Assembly: GCA_023853785.1 (NCBI GenBank)
Contig: JAJIRX010000828.1
Location: forward strand, 1-64,000
DNA length: 64,000 nt
DNA from: Psilocybe azurescens
Lineage: Eukaryota > Basidiomycota > Agaricomycetes > Agaricales > Agrocybaceae
Reading direction: 5' to 3'
Part shown: piece after piece, positions 33,165 through 44,793 of the stretch
Layout: every line of letters starts with the position of its first letter
Position numbering within the stretch: the first letter of the stretch is position 1
Position numbers and translations under genes: made by a program
The notes under the pieces: model-generated
Told to the model about the DNA's origin: nothing
Databases searched by the model: none
What the model saw: only the letters and a program-made list of their open reading frames with translations

Positions 33165-35402
33165 TTAATCTGAGACATGCATTTCATCATCACTACTATC
33201 TGTTGACTCACTATTTTCATCACTTTGGGTTGTCTGGCTGCTACTCTGGCTACTATTACTACTTGCACTAGATTCCTCTTCTTCACTACTTTCATCATCT
33301 ATTGAGTCCTCATTTTTGAAGATGATAACCTGCCAAGAACATGCTTCACATGATAAACCAACATTGTATGTATAAACCAATTGAAATTTTTGGATGTCAT
33401 TCGCTTTAAGATAAATTCATAGCCACCAAGCCAAGCATTAAGTTGCTCACAGACTTGAGTATTAAATTCTCTATATTGAATGAGGTTTCCATTTTCATCA
33501 ACTTTTTCACCCACAAGATTTGGAGCACTGCCATCTTTGGGTGCAGGATTACACCATTTCTGGCAAACTTCATCAGTTGCCTTATGATTGGTATAGTGAT
33601 AAAAGTCCACAATAAAACGAGTTGTCTGTTTCCACTCATTCCATAACTTGAGTTTAACAGCTGTTTTAAAAACTTGACATGCTTTATCAATACAAATGTA
33701 AGCTGGTCTTTCATCTTTATTTGGAAATAGATGTTCTAGCCAGCGGAGAATATTTGTTGGAGACTCAGACTTGGCAAATTTAGTCCATGCAAGAACAACT
33801 CCACAAGGTGCACATGCAGTTTCAACACAATATGAACGATTAGGTGAAAAATAATGTTTTTGTCGTTGTGTAGAATGAGTATTCTCATCAATCTCTTCAT
33901 CATGTGGTTGCTGAATAGCTCCTTCAGGAATTTGTTGCCATTCTTGATGTTCACCAGGCCTTTGAAGAATGCGACATATACCATTGAGAGTTTCTTTACT
34001 ACAGGCCTGCACACTTTGCTTCCAGTTGTCTTGATGTTGCCTGCAAGCTTGAGTTTCTTCAAATTTATCACTGTCACAGCCAACCATCTGGCATTTGTTT
34101 GCAAGTTCAACTTCATGCATTGTACAAAGTGAACCACCATGTGCATTAATAAGATCATTGGTGCAACCATCAAAAGCACAAATCTAAGTTCACAAAATTA
34201 GTATAAACTTAAAAATAAAACAAAAGCCAAAAAACAAACCTGTGGCCCCATAACAACACCATCTAAAGTATATAGCTTAACAGGTAATGTACCTGGAATA
34301 GGACCTTTGTCTTGAACAGTCTCTTTGTATGGCTTGGTACAATCAGAACAAGAATGTTCTCTTGCACCAGGAATTTCACCACCATTTCCAAGTATAGCAA
34401 AGGCATGCTGAGTAAGATCATCAATATCAATATCAGAAATAGTTTCAAATGTTGTGTGTAAAGATGCAGCCACAACCCTAATAGAGTGCCGTACAAAAGC
34501 TTGCCAGACTTGTTTCCGACTAAGTTTAAATATATTAGCAGAATCAATAGTGCCAAAGCTATTGTTCCAATATTGAGTATATGTATTTGCAGATGCATGA
34601 AATGAGTATATGCCATTCATTAGTGCATTTGCAAAAACATAATCAACCCAGATATTGCTTCCAATCTGGATGTATTTAGGAAAATTTAGATATCTCTCAT
34701 TACGAGTGTCATTATTATGATAAGTTTGATGATCTGCAGAATATAATGTGTGGCATTTGGTGCATTCTCCTGTTAACACAGGGACATTTTTAAATATAGA
34801 TGATCCTTTGAGCAAAGTCACCAATGGTAAATCACGTCCACGGGTATATACCCTAATATGTCGAGATCTGCATAATGGAGTTATACAAATCATGTTAAGA
34901 GGGCAGATTATCCGCACTGGTTCAATACACTTTTGAGAAACATTTTCCAACTTTTGATAGAAAGCACCTTGTTTATAGGGTGTAAGACCAAGAACTTCAG
35001 AAAATTTATCAAGCTTTACAGCTAATACAGTTTCCCAGGTATCAGACATAAATTGGTTTTGTTGAAAAAGCATAGAAAGACCAGTATCAAGTCGATTTTT
35101 TAATGCACAACTCAAAGTCTTCATCCAACTTGTAGCAATTGTGCACTTTTCATCCTGTAAACTTGGATGCTTTTGGTGAGCATGTAAATTAAGCAAGTCT
35201 GGATTTTCTACTAGAGAAAAAAGACTAGCAGCACAGTTTCCAAAGAAATATCTGGATTAAATGTTGTTGACACAAAATTGCTAAAAGCCAAAAATGTAAT
35301 ATTAGGAAATGGTGTTGTTGGTCCTGATGCTGATACACCAGGAAGATATGCAAGACAGATAAGCAGCCAGAATAGAGGAAGTAGAGGTGATATAGCCATC
35401 AA
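33165..35402 (-). pseudogene. KDZ-type transposase with CxC5 and CxC6 cysteine clusters
   Basis: Starts with a hydrophobic segment (MMAISPLLPLFWLLICLAYL). Next is a cysteine cluster of CxC5 type (CPLNMICITPLC, GECTKCHTLY), then a CxC6 type cluster (CAFDGCTNDL, LCTMHE, CQMVGCD), and a catalytic-like domain with YICIDKACQ, FIVDFYHYTNH and NTQVCEQLNAWLGGYE, whose D, D and E are candidates for the active site. It ends in an acidic Ser-rich tail. An intron at about 34240-34182 joins GPQ to ICAFDGC. Breaks: an extra T in the T run near 35223 and a frame change near 33345 before the acidic tail. CxC5/CxC6 modules are known from fungal KDZ transposons. A plus-strand fragment of a relative is at 51794-52411. 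Confidence 0.75.
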
Positions 35403-35494
35403 GTAGATTGTTATAAAAGATCTGAAAAATCACAGTATACAAACAGTTAGATTTTAAAACATTTAAAAGTACATTGCATATATTTATATTCTTC

Positions 35495-37694
35495 CTACTT
35501 ACTGCTCAGATTGCTTCTTCTTCTTCTTGTTCTTTGACTTCTCCTGCTCAGATGTATCCTTTGATGAACTTGCTCTGACCTTTCCTCAACAGCAACAACT
35601 TTTTCCTTCTTTAGCATCTTTCCATCATTATCCATCCATTCCTGTAAATTTTTCAAAGTATACCTTGCATCATCACCCCAGAGCTCTACTGCTGCCATGC
35701 TATCAGAATCCCCATTAAGCCACTTGCTCATCTTGGGAAAATACTGAGCAGCCCTTTTAAAAGTTGGATGCCACATGTTACTCCATTGACTCTTCCCAAT
35801 GAAAAGCTCGATGACTTGCTTCTCAGTTGGTGGTCTGTCAGGCCACTTTGAGATTTTAGCCATCTGGTCAAGAGCAGCACTAACAGCACAATAGCGGCGA
35901 TACTGGCCAGGAAGGTCTTTGGGTGGGTGCTGACATGTCAGGTCCATTGGAACCTTGAGAACAGAAGCAAGGGTGGACTCATAAGGAGTGAATGGTTTAC
36001 GAGAAATAGTCTCTTCAGCAGTAGTGGTGTTGATGTTACTGGTTTCAACCTCACCAGATGTTGATATAGACAGTGAAGGAGAGCAAGTGTGAACCAGAAC
36101 ACTGTGTGGCGTGACAGAACGAGAGATAGGTGGAAGAGATGCAGCCTGAAGAGATTGAGCATGTGATGGTGCAATAGAAGAAAAAGAAATCAAGGCTCAA
36201 AAGAGCTCTATAGCATTGAATTAGTAATATTTAGCATGCTGAGCTTGTTATATAATACTCACACAAAGAATATGAAGAGTTTGTTTACCATTATGAACTT
36301 TGAATGAAATTTCATCATTGGATTCCACTGCATTATTGTAGAAACCCTTCATGTCCCAAAGTTCATCTATAGCATCCCAGATAAGAATACGATTTTCTAA
36401 ATATAGTCAGATAGAAATTTAAATTAGTATGTATTATGAAAAACTTACTGGTGATTGGTTCAAAAGACTAGCAACATTTTGCAAAACTGGCCCCAAGTTT
36501 TTGTTGACAGTAACAGGAACCCGCATGCTAGGCCTCATGTTTGTTGCCTGAAGCTGAGAAGGATCCAAAACAGATGAATACAAAAGAACAAAGCCCTTTA
36601 CTTTGTTGAAAATAGGTGAAAATGAAGATCTTCATCATCAACTGGATTATAAGTCAATCCAACTGCTTGGCCTCAAAAAATGCCACCTGTAGCCCAAGAA
36701 GAACCTTCAGGACGAGGTGGGCTTTCCATAGTGGCATCTATTTATAATTAAATAAATAATAATTAATTAAAATAAATATAAATATAAACACCAACCTTCA
36801 TCAGAAAGCTTGTTTTCAGATGTTTTCTGCTCCTCTGAACTGATAGCAACTGGAGCAGAAATATCTGGAGCAGGCAAAGACATTGTAGTGGTTGAGACAG
36901 AGGAGTAGGAGCATCATTGATGCTTGGGGCAGCAGCAGACAGAGTTGTAGCTTCAGCATTGATAGCTGCAGTTCCAGTACCACCAGTTGAAGAAATAGCA
37001 GTCAGAAGAGACTCAATTGTAGAGACTGGTGCTGAACGCCGAGGAGGTGCAACTGAATCACCTCCTTCTGCCAGAACTTTTAAAGTGCTTAAAATATTTT
37101 AATATATATATATAAACAAAGAACAAAAACAAACTCACTGAGTCTGTTTCCTAATCCACTTAGCTTCCTCAGCTTCAACAGCTGCATTTTTCTCTGCAGT
37201 TGTCCTACGCTGTTTTGATCTGAAAATAAAGTTAGAAATAAATTAAAATATAGTCAATAACTTCTTACTTCTTGACCTCTTTCTTCAAAGTTGCTTTCCT
37301 CCCTCTTCTCCCCCTTTCCTCAACTTATCAACCACCATCTCCTCCAGATCTGGTAACCCTGCTCCATCCCCCCCTCCTCCCCTCCTCCCTCTCCTCCCCC
37401 TCCTCCTTCTCCCCTTCCTCCCTGTCCTCCTTCTCCCTTCCTCCCTGTCCTCCTTCTCCCCTTCCTCCCCTTCCTCCTTCTCCTTCCTCCCCCTCCTCCT
37501 CCTCCCCTCCTCCTCTCACTCTCCCCTTCCTCCTCCTCCTTCTCTAGATCTGTCTTGGCTGCCCTGTTTGAACCAGACCTTAATCTCTTCTTAGCAGTCT
37601 GAGCAGCACTAGACCCTTGCCTCTTCCTGCTATTAGAAGCAACAGCAGAAGCAGCAGGTGTAGCTTTGGTGGTAGACCTAGTAGTAGCAGGCAT
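35495..37694 (-). pseudogene. Accessory gene of the TIR element
   Basis: Spliced minus-strand gene. It starts MPATTRSTTKATPAASA with a basic KKRLRSGSN stretch and then an Asp/Glu/Gly-rich tract. Exons read TAEKNAAVEAEEAKWIRKQT (about 37200-37140), SVAPPRRSAPVSTIESLL (37060-37000), MESPPRPEGSSWATGG (36729), LIWDAIDELWDMKGFYNN (36390-36330). The last exon (36193-35495) has PGQYRRYCAVSAALDQMAK, KWPDRPPTEKQVIELF and WHPTFKRAAQYFPKMSKWL. Stops and frame changes occur at about 36890, 36680 and 36605. Function unknown; carriage inside the element between transposase and terminus suggests a transposition or passenger role. Confidence 0.5.
37284..37550. repeat. CCTCCT-rich tract
   Basis: Homopyrimidine on the plus strand (CTCCTCCC and CTTCTCC units). 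On the minus strand it codes the Glu/Gly/Arg tract of the accessory protein. Confidence 0.8.
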
Positions 37695-37999
37695 AGTGCA
37701 GGTGGTGAGCTAGCAGTACAGTGATGATGGCAGTTACGGAACAAGAGGCAATCTGCGCTTCAAGCAGAGAGTAATCTTAATATGGTAACTCATATAAATA
37801 CTCCAAAATAAATCCAAGTTCACTACGAAAATTCAAGCCCAGTGAATACATGAAATATATATATATATGCTAACTAGGGCTATATACATTGTAAAAAGTT
37901 AGCTATATAACTACATAGAGAACATCATGCAAGAGGGGACAGGGACAAGGACAACACATCACATATAGGAGCAGACACAGGGGCTGCAGGTGCAGGTGA

Positions 38000-38640
38000 G
38001 CTGGCAGCAACAGAGGGGGCAAGCAAGGTGGCCTGACGGTGGGGCCACCTGAGCTGACAACGGCAGAGGTGATGGGTGGCATGGCGGCCACAGAAGGGTC
38101 CAGCGGGGTGGCACAATGGGGGGCCACACAAGCTGGCAATGGCGGAGAGGGGCGGGTAGCGTGGCAGCCACAGAGGGGTGCGGTGAGGTGGCACAATGTG
38201 GGGGCCACATGAGCTGGCAACGGCAGAGGCAGCGGGTAGCGTGGCAGCCACAGAGGGGTGGCACGATGTGGGGGTCACGAGCTGGCAACAGCAGAGGGGG
38301 CGGGTAGCGTGGTGGCCACAGAGGGGTGTGGTGGGGTGGCACGATGGGGGCCACACGAGCTGGCAATGGCAGAGGCAGCGGGTAGCATGGCGGCCACAGA
38401 GGGGTGGCATGATGTGGGGGCCACATGAGCTGGCAACAGCAGAGGGGGCAGGTAGCATGGCGGCCACAGAGGGGTGCAGCAGGGTGGTACGATGGGGGGG
38501 CCACATGAGCAGGCAACGTCAAGGAGGCAAGTGACGTGGCAGCCACAGGAGGGTCCGGGCGGGGTGGCACGATGATGGGGCTGCCTGAGCTGGCAATGGC
38601 GGAGGCAGCAGTACAACATGGCGGCTACGGTGGCCCCATG
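38000..38640. repeat. About nine copies of a 65-80 bp GC-rich minisatellite
   Basis: Core GAGCTGGCAAC-GCAGAGG, then CAGCGGGTAGC-TGGC-GCCACAGAGG and GGGTGGCACGATG-GGGGCCAC. The length varies from unit to unit. Long frames through it are by-products of the repeat. Confidence 0.75.
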
Positions 38641-39284
38641 TTGGGATACCCAACGGCAGGGCCACTGTCGACAGTGAGGAGGATGCTGTGTGCCCTCACC
38701 AGCTCCTTGTGCCGTCGACACGGGGTCTGCGCCTGCGTGGTTTGTTAGCAAAAGAAGGGGATAGGCAGGACAGTATGTACTCACCTCCTTCCCCAGTTCC
38801 TCCCAGGTCCCCTTCCCTCCCATTTTGAGCAGCGGCAAAGTGGCAGCTACCCGATCTGCCCTCGCAGACAGTGATGACGAGGCCGTTGTGAGGCAAGAAG
38901 GGCTGCGGCAGGTGAGGGACGGTGGCGACGGTGACAACAGCGGCAGTGAAGAGGGCAAGGTGACAGAGAGAGAAAGGGAAGGAGGAGATGGTGGTGGTTG
39001 GAAAGAAAGAAGCAGTTGACAGCACACGCATCTGTTTGATGGTGATCGTGCTGATCAGCCAATGCCGGGCACGCATGCGCATCACATGCGCCTGTGAAAT
39101 TCTTACCCCACAGACTGAACAAAATGCAAAATTTTATTTATAGGGAGGTGTTGCTCCCTGGTATATTTAAATATTGTCTCAGTGAATTGTTATTATACAG
39201 CATCAATTTTTATGTTATTTTTTGCAATTGATATTAATATTAATAACTAATGATTATACTTCAGATATTGCGTTAATTATTGCA
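38641..39284. other. Right part of the TIR element, no gene
   Basis: A minus-strand frame with LSARADRVAATLPLLKMGGK near 38870-38815 may be a lost exon of an accessory gene. The rest is A/T-rich. Confidence 0.3.
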
Positions 39285-39563
39285 TCCAGTGGACTGTGCT
39301 AATAAACATATTATTTGTTGTTATTCAGTGAATATTTAAGCTCCAGTCCAGTGGACTCCAGTGGACTCCAGTGGACTTGACTGGACTCTCAATCCACTGG
39401 ACTGAGACTGGACTGAAAATTTGGCAGGAGTCCAGTGCGAGTCCAGTGGACTCCAGTGGACTGCAGTCCAGTTCCAGTCCAGTGGACTGGACAATCTGTC
39501 AGCCAGTTTGGCTGGACAGAGAGTCCACTGGAGTCCACTGGAGTCCATATGGATTGTGTGGGG
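39285..39563. repeat. AGTGGACTCC subterminal array, right
   Basis: Dense CCAGTGGACTCC and CAGTCCAGTGGACTGG units end at GTCCATATGGATTGTGTGGG. It is the inverted counterpart of the array at 32817. Confidence 0.8.
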
Positions 39564-39584
39564 AAAGGAAAGACCTCGGCCGGC

Positions 39585-39870
39585 TGTGACAGAAACCAAG
39601 TCCCTACCAGGGTCCACCATGTCGTCAGGATGAGGTATATGGACCTTGGAAAAGTTTATGCCCTCCATATCTTCATGGTGCGCAGTAATTGAGCATTTCA
39701 TTGGATTGACAGGTTCGCGGGAATGGGATATCTTTGAGTTTGATGTATTGAGGTTGCCAGAGTCCATAATAATAAACAGAGCCTTTGATTTAGCAGGAGT
39801 AGGTAGAGAATTAACGTTATCAGGATGTAGGATGATCAACCAGAAGAAAAAAAAAGTTCCCAGTGGAAGG
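39585..39870 (-). pseudogene. Fragment of an unrecognised gene beside the TIR element
   Basis: Open minus-strand frame reading LHPDNVNSLPTPAKSKAL, FIIMDSGNLNTSNSKISH and SITAHHEDMEGINFSKVHIP, then DPGRDLVSV up to the element's right end, with amino-acid use like a real protein. No family recognised. It looks like a coding sequence cut by the TIR element; the other half is not found at the left end of the element. Confidence 0.35.
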
Positions 39871-40419
39871 TGACCACAAATAAAGACAATTATTTTGATA
39901 TCCCTTGGTTATCCCTTCCAGATTATTGATCTCTTGGCATCCGGGCTCTGGAAAGAAGTATTGTAGATAGTTTTATACCAAAACAGAGGCCGTGTGAAAT
40001 CACTGGGTGCTTATTTTGTTGATGACAGCAGCCACCAGAGTCATCAATCAGTCATTCTGAGTGTGATGTCAGTTTGTATGTCCATGCCAGGCTTTTTTAC
40101 ACAAAGCTGCACAAGAATCGTTTTTGCAATGGCTTTCCCATTAACCCCCATGAAAATTTGCTGTGCCAGAGTTATTCGACGACAAGGAAATCATCCCACT
40201 TGCGTAGTGAGCACAACTGCCCACCAGTCAAAGACCATAGTGAGGTGTGCAAAGGTGACCGCCAGTTAGCTTTACAAAAAGTATGTGGCCACTGATCTGC
40301 CCTCAACCTGCCACTTTCTTTGTCTAAGAAGCTGAATCATACTGTTTTCATGAACTTAGTGACCAAAACTGCATTGTAATTCTGTATATAAAATAATTTT
40401 AACATGGGTGCCAAATGAA
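39871..40419. other. Unassigned region
   Basis: A plus-strand stretch at 40095-40260 reads KLHKNRFCNGFPINPHENLL with several Cys and His residues, possibly a zinc-finger fragment, but frames are broken and no family is recognised. Confidence 0.25.
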
Positions 40420-41700
40420 CAACAGACTACTACGGGCCCTGACATAGTAAATGCAAACAAAAAATAAAAGTAAAAGTTCCAAAAAAAAGACAGGTGATGT
40501 CCGACTAGAAAGCCCAGCACAACGGAATGACAAGACAAAATATATAACAAATATGTCGCCGAGAGGGTGCAAAAAAGTACACACCATTCCTACATTTTTG
40601 TTTCTTTGATGGGCTACGACCAGCAACAGTTGTGGTTGCCTTGTGTTTCAAAGCAGCCCCTGCCCCATCTTGTTACGATCTCAAGTTAGAATCACGCAGT
40701 GTGCGTAATCTAACCACCAATTGTTTACAAGAACAAGTTCAAGTTCAAGTTGAGCAGGTTAAGCAGGTTGGATTCTCAAGAACTAGCTAAAGAATACAGT
40801 GGATCCCTCCTAGTATAAATACTATGAACTGTACAGCAAGTTGAAATGAGATAGAATGTTCATCAGCAGATGTATATAAGAATAGAGGAAACAGATCAAA
40901 CGTTCATCAAAAGATGTATCATAAAAGATGGAAGTGAAAGTCCATCAGAGATATGATGGAGTTTGGTAAAATGATAAAAAACAAAGTTCATCAGAATATA
41001 CGTTGATGTATCAATGATGTGAAGGATGATAAAGAAAAGGAAAAGAAAAGAAAAGGAAAGAGAAAAGAAAAAGAAAAAGACTTGTTGTAACACATCTTCG
41101 TTGGTAATCCCATCTGTGCTGTCAGGCCTGTGTAGAAGACGCTTACAGGAAGCGATGTAACTTTCACAGACTGCGGGCATCTCCTCATCATGACCGCTGG
41201 AGCCGCCGTTGTCTGATCCAGCGGGCGCCATTGTCGATGCTGCTCAACTCCCCTTCAGATGTGTTTCCATGCGGTTGCTGAAGGGTGTTCTCAATGTCGG
41301 TCGCACCTTGCACATCGTCGACCAACTTGTCATTGTTTTTTTGGGCGGATGCAAGCTGGTTGACAGTTTCCTTCAACTTCTGAAATTCCAACGTGAGGTG
41401 CTTGCTGTCGTCCCTGACCACTCAAAGGCTAGAGACAATGTTCATGAGGATTCCTCCAAAATCCTCAGGCATTGCCCACTTCCTCTCCATATCTTCCAAG
41501 ATCTGCCTTGCTGCACAAGCATTGGGATTGAACACCTCCCTGACAGATCATCTGCCATCTCAAAGTTGGTTGTCATCCCAAAACCCAGAATGGGGGACTT
41601 CGCCACTGCTAACGGGCACTTCTTCTTTTGGCATTGCACTCCATCAGGAAAAGGGATTTGCCCTGAGAATGTCTTAGGTAATTACAACCTTTATAAAGCA
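40420..41700 (-). pseudogene. Accessory gene A, coiled-coil type
   Basis: Readable minus-strand blocks: VFNPNACAARQ, LEDMERKWAMPEDFGGIL and LTLEFQKLKETVNQLASAQ (41600-41310), with an in-frame stop after IVSSL, then a 3' block with LKHKATTTVAGRSPSKKQK (about 40650-40590). The order and several motifs match accessory gene B (57130-58700): LEDLEQQYAQPEDLVGVL and LKRKATPSGSCKSPSK. Both also share CTACTACGGGCCCTG downstream (40430 and 57139). Coiled-coil middle and basic end suggest a nuclear, DNA-associated role. Function unknown. Confidence 0.45.
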
Positions 41701-41898
41701 CATTTATCACTCTAGGCTGCTTTGGGACATCTTTGTGGTCTTTGGAAATAGTCTGATTCCTCAAAGCTTTCAGCAGTCTTTGCAAGATTTCAAATTTCTC
41801 TGAAGCTCTCTATGAGTCTTCTAAAAATTCTAAATTACCACAAAGCATTCTTGAAATTTCTGAGCATAGCATTATTAAATCTTAGATAAGTATAGGTA

Positions 41899-42214
41899 TA
41901 GGGAATGGCACAGGTAACCTGGGGGAATCTCGCGCTATACCCGTACCCGTACCCTTAGCAAGCCCTACCCGCAATCCGGCGGGTTTACCTGTCAAAACGA
42001 GCCCAAAAACAACCTGAACGGTTGAGAAATGAGAGATAGATCAGAAACAGTGAATTTCACTGCTTCCTTTCTATCTCACTCGATTCTCAACCGTTTGGAA
42101 CGCTCTATGGCTCGTTTGAAATCTCACAGCGTACAAAAATTGTTACCCGTACCTGTACCTGTGTGTACCATTACCCATAACCCGCACGGGCTCAAAAATG
42201 CATGCCATTCCTTA
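41899..42214. mobile_element. MITE, copy 1 (316 bp)
   Basis: Ends TAGGGAATGGCA and TGCCATTCCTTA, with 8-bp flanks TATAGGTA and GATAAGTA (6 of 8 identical). Member of a four-copy family of 316-319 bp whose ends are GGTAC/GGGTA-rich. Confidence 0.65.
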
Positions 42215-42365
42215 GATAAGTACATAGCTAATTTAATAAACTACATCTACAACACGATATTTAAAAGATAATGGAATAAGACAGGGGGACAGGGCCTGGT
42301 GATTGCAGGAAAATAGTAGCTGCATGGTAAGAAAAGATATGCAAAAGGCAAATTCGGTTTGAACC

Positions 42366-42682
42366 TAGACAACGGCACAGGTTCGGGTATTCTGTACGGG
42401 TTGATAGCCGGACATAGCGCGGATACAATTACAGATAAAAAATTCTGTTTGTCCCCTTCAAAACGAGCCCAAAAACGTAATATTTGAACCAAAACTGAGT
42501 AAGTTACAGCCAATTTTGTGCAATGTATTAAAATAGGCCATATCTCAGTCATTTCTGGCCCGATTTGGCTATTTTTGAACTCTTTTGATTGGTAAACATG
42601 CACAGATCGTGGGTATGGTATTACACGGGCTGGATACGGATAATAGGGCCGATACATACAGGAATACACATGCTGTTGCCCT
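42366..42682. mobile_element. MITE, copy 2 (317 bp)
   Basis: Starts TAGACAACGGCACAGG and ends near CATGCTGTTGCCCT. The internal block GCCATATCTCAGTCATTTCT and an AACTCTTTTGAT-like motif are shared with the other copies. Flanks are too worn to show a duplication. Confidence 0.6.
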
Positions 42683-43034
42683 TGAAAGCAAATAAATAAT
42701 GTAAATCACATAACATCTCCATTTGTGCTTTTGTTTACTTACGCCATTCCTGGTGAAGTGAACTCCTTTCAACATTCCACCACCCACCACATTCTCACAT
42801 CCTTGTTTAGAACTTAGATAACTGAAAGATATGTACTACCACATTCTTCTCACCAAGCACTGTTGCTATAACTCACACTGCCTTTAGTACAACTTATACA
42901 AGATGGGATGTGTTTTGGTTGTGACAGTATTTCCTAAAAAGGGACGTGACCAAATCTACGAGACGCGCATTTTTCATATCAGTTTTGGGAAATTTTCCCA
43001 TGCATCATGTGAAAGGTTGAACTTCTGTGATTTG

Positions 43035-43353
43035 TAGGCAATGGCACGGGTTCGGGTATTGTGTACGGGTTAATAGCCGGTTATTGTGCAGATAAAATTA
43101 CGGATAAAAATTATTCTACCTGTCACCTTCAAAACAAGTCCAAAAGCGTAATTTTTAAGCCAAAACTGAGTGAATTATGGCCAATTGTATGCAATGGATT
43201 AAAATAGGCCATATCTCAGTCATTTCTCCACCAATTTGGCTGTTTTTAGACTCTTTTGATGGGTAAAAATGCGCAATTCATGTGTATGGTATTGCAAAAT
43301 TTTAATATGGCTAAAAGGGCCAATATATACGGGAATACCCATGCTGTTGCCTA
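43035..43353. mobile_element. MITE, copy 3 (319 bp)
   Basis: Ends TAGGCAATGGCACGGG and CCCATGCTGTTGCCTA, with 8-bp flanks GTGATTTG and GCGATTTG (7 of 8 identical). The 8-bp duplication and TAGG ends suggest mobilisation by a hAT-type transposase. Confidence 0.75.
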
Positions 43354-44793
43354 GCGATTTGTGAAGTTCAACTTTGTTCTTGGTTCACCACCACCACCAC
43401 CACTGTTCCCTTACCCTCATAAATGTCAATGATGCCCAATGTCATTGATGCCATTTTCACTGCCCCACACTCACTGTGCTAGTACTAAGTACCAGCATTC
43501 CCTTTTATATAGTAAAGCTGACACCACCTGACAGTAACAAGAACTGGCAACAGTGCCCATGTAGCGTAATAATGGCAGTACCTCAGTAAGTACTACCATT
43601 ACCCTCTCCACCACCCTCTATTGCTAATCCATAACCAAGACCCCCAGTGTACCATGCCACATGCTTGTGCCATATGCAGTGGCATTTGAGTATGTGACTA
43701 GCTCACATCAAACACCATGCCGCCCATCTGCACAGATATGTTCAGTCCATCTCCCACCTTTTTCTTTTTGCTAACAACCATACTTTCAACAAACCACAGA
43801 GGATGGCTCACAGTCCTGTCATCTTTGTCATCTGGTGTGTCTAATGCCCACTACCCTACACTTGCAATCGTCACCACTGTTCTGTCTTTCATCATTATGA
43901 ATAGAAATGCTAAATCCTAAAAGTGAGTATACCACAGCCCCTCTTCTGTCTCTTTACTAACTACAACATGCATAACAGGTTGCATAGAACTGTTTTTTCC
44001 CCAGCACTGGCATCGGTGATGTATCATTTGCCATGTTCATTTGGCCATCCAGTGACTCACCGCCCATTTCCCTGTGCTTACATTTGGTGGCACTCATCCC
44101 ACCATCTCGCCTTTTGGAGTAATGAATGAAGGTGCTAAATTCTGACAGGTATGTTTTGATTATTGTTTCCCCACTTTTTGATCACTAAAACTCATGTAAT
44201 AGACAACTATCTCAGGTCCTGACGTCTATGGACCACTTGCCCTCTCCCTTCCTCAACCTGCTGTGCCCATCCAATGGCCCAATGCCAACATTAGCTATAG
44301 TATCTTAGATTACGATGATAGACTACCCCACATTCTATCTATCCTATTATACATTATTTTTATATATCCTCTTCCCTGTCTGTGATTGTATAATCAACTA
44401 GCATATCACTATAGTAGAGAGCTTGCTTTAATTATATATACATTTTACTATACTTGAATTCTGTAAGATACCATTACCATGCTGCATCTCAAGTGAACCT
44501 GAAGAGAAATAAAAGACATCTCAGTGGATGTCAGAGATGCCTTAAGTAGCTTTAGATGTCTATGAGAGGTCTTTGGGAGGCCTGTGGATAATATTTGGGT
44601 TGCTTTGGAATGCTTTGGATAAACTGTTCCCATGTCACTTTGCGTTGAAAGGTGCTTAGGGTGCTTTGTGTCTTTATCATCTTTAAAGTCTCTAAGATGC
44701 TTAAAGACACCTAGATTTCTTTGGGATAAAACCTCTTTTTCCTGATGTCCATACAAGCATGGGTGCCGTTGTCCTTGTCGACCATGACTAGGC
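43354..44793. other. Intergenic, no gene
   Basis: Pyrimidine-rich low-complexity DNA (ACCACCACCACC, CCCACTTTT). 44480-44720 has repeated CTTTGGGA/GCTTTGG motifs resembling 41720-41880, probably two worn copies of one repeat. No protein-like frame. Confidence 0.4.

Larger units (their letters stand above)
32806..39577 (-). mobile_element. 6.8 kb TIR element with KDZ-type (CxC5/CxC6) transposase and accessory gene
   Basis: Left end GTACTTTACCATCCCCCACA. Right end, reverse-complemented, GAGGTCTTTCCTTTCCCCAC. Both are followed by CA(G/A)TCCATATGGACTCC and arrays of AGTGGACTCC. Inside, all minus strand: an accessory gene (37694 to 35495) and a transposase-like gene (35402 to 33165), plus a minisatellite. 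No matching target duplication was found, and the left end lies only about 18 bp from a Tc1 end, so one flank may have been rearranged. Confidence 0.65.

Noticed and set aside
37925..38570. Repeated HIVPPHRTPLW-like proteins on the minus strand
   Set aside because: All frames of the 65-80 bp minisatellite are partly open; there is no start context, splice chain or conservation.
32806..39577. Treating the AGTGGACTCC arrays as an independent satellite
   Set aside because: They sit at fixed places just inside the ends of TIR elements, in inverted orientation at opposite ends, so they belong to those elements.
40896..41191. Minus-strand frames rich in Phe/Ser near 41030-41090
   Set aside because: They come from an AAAAG-rich purine tract and show no conserved sequence.
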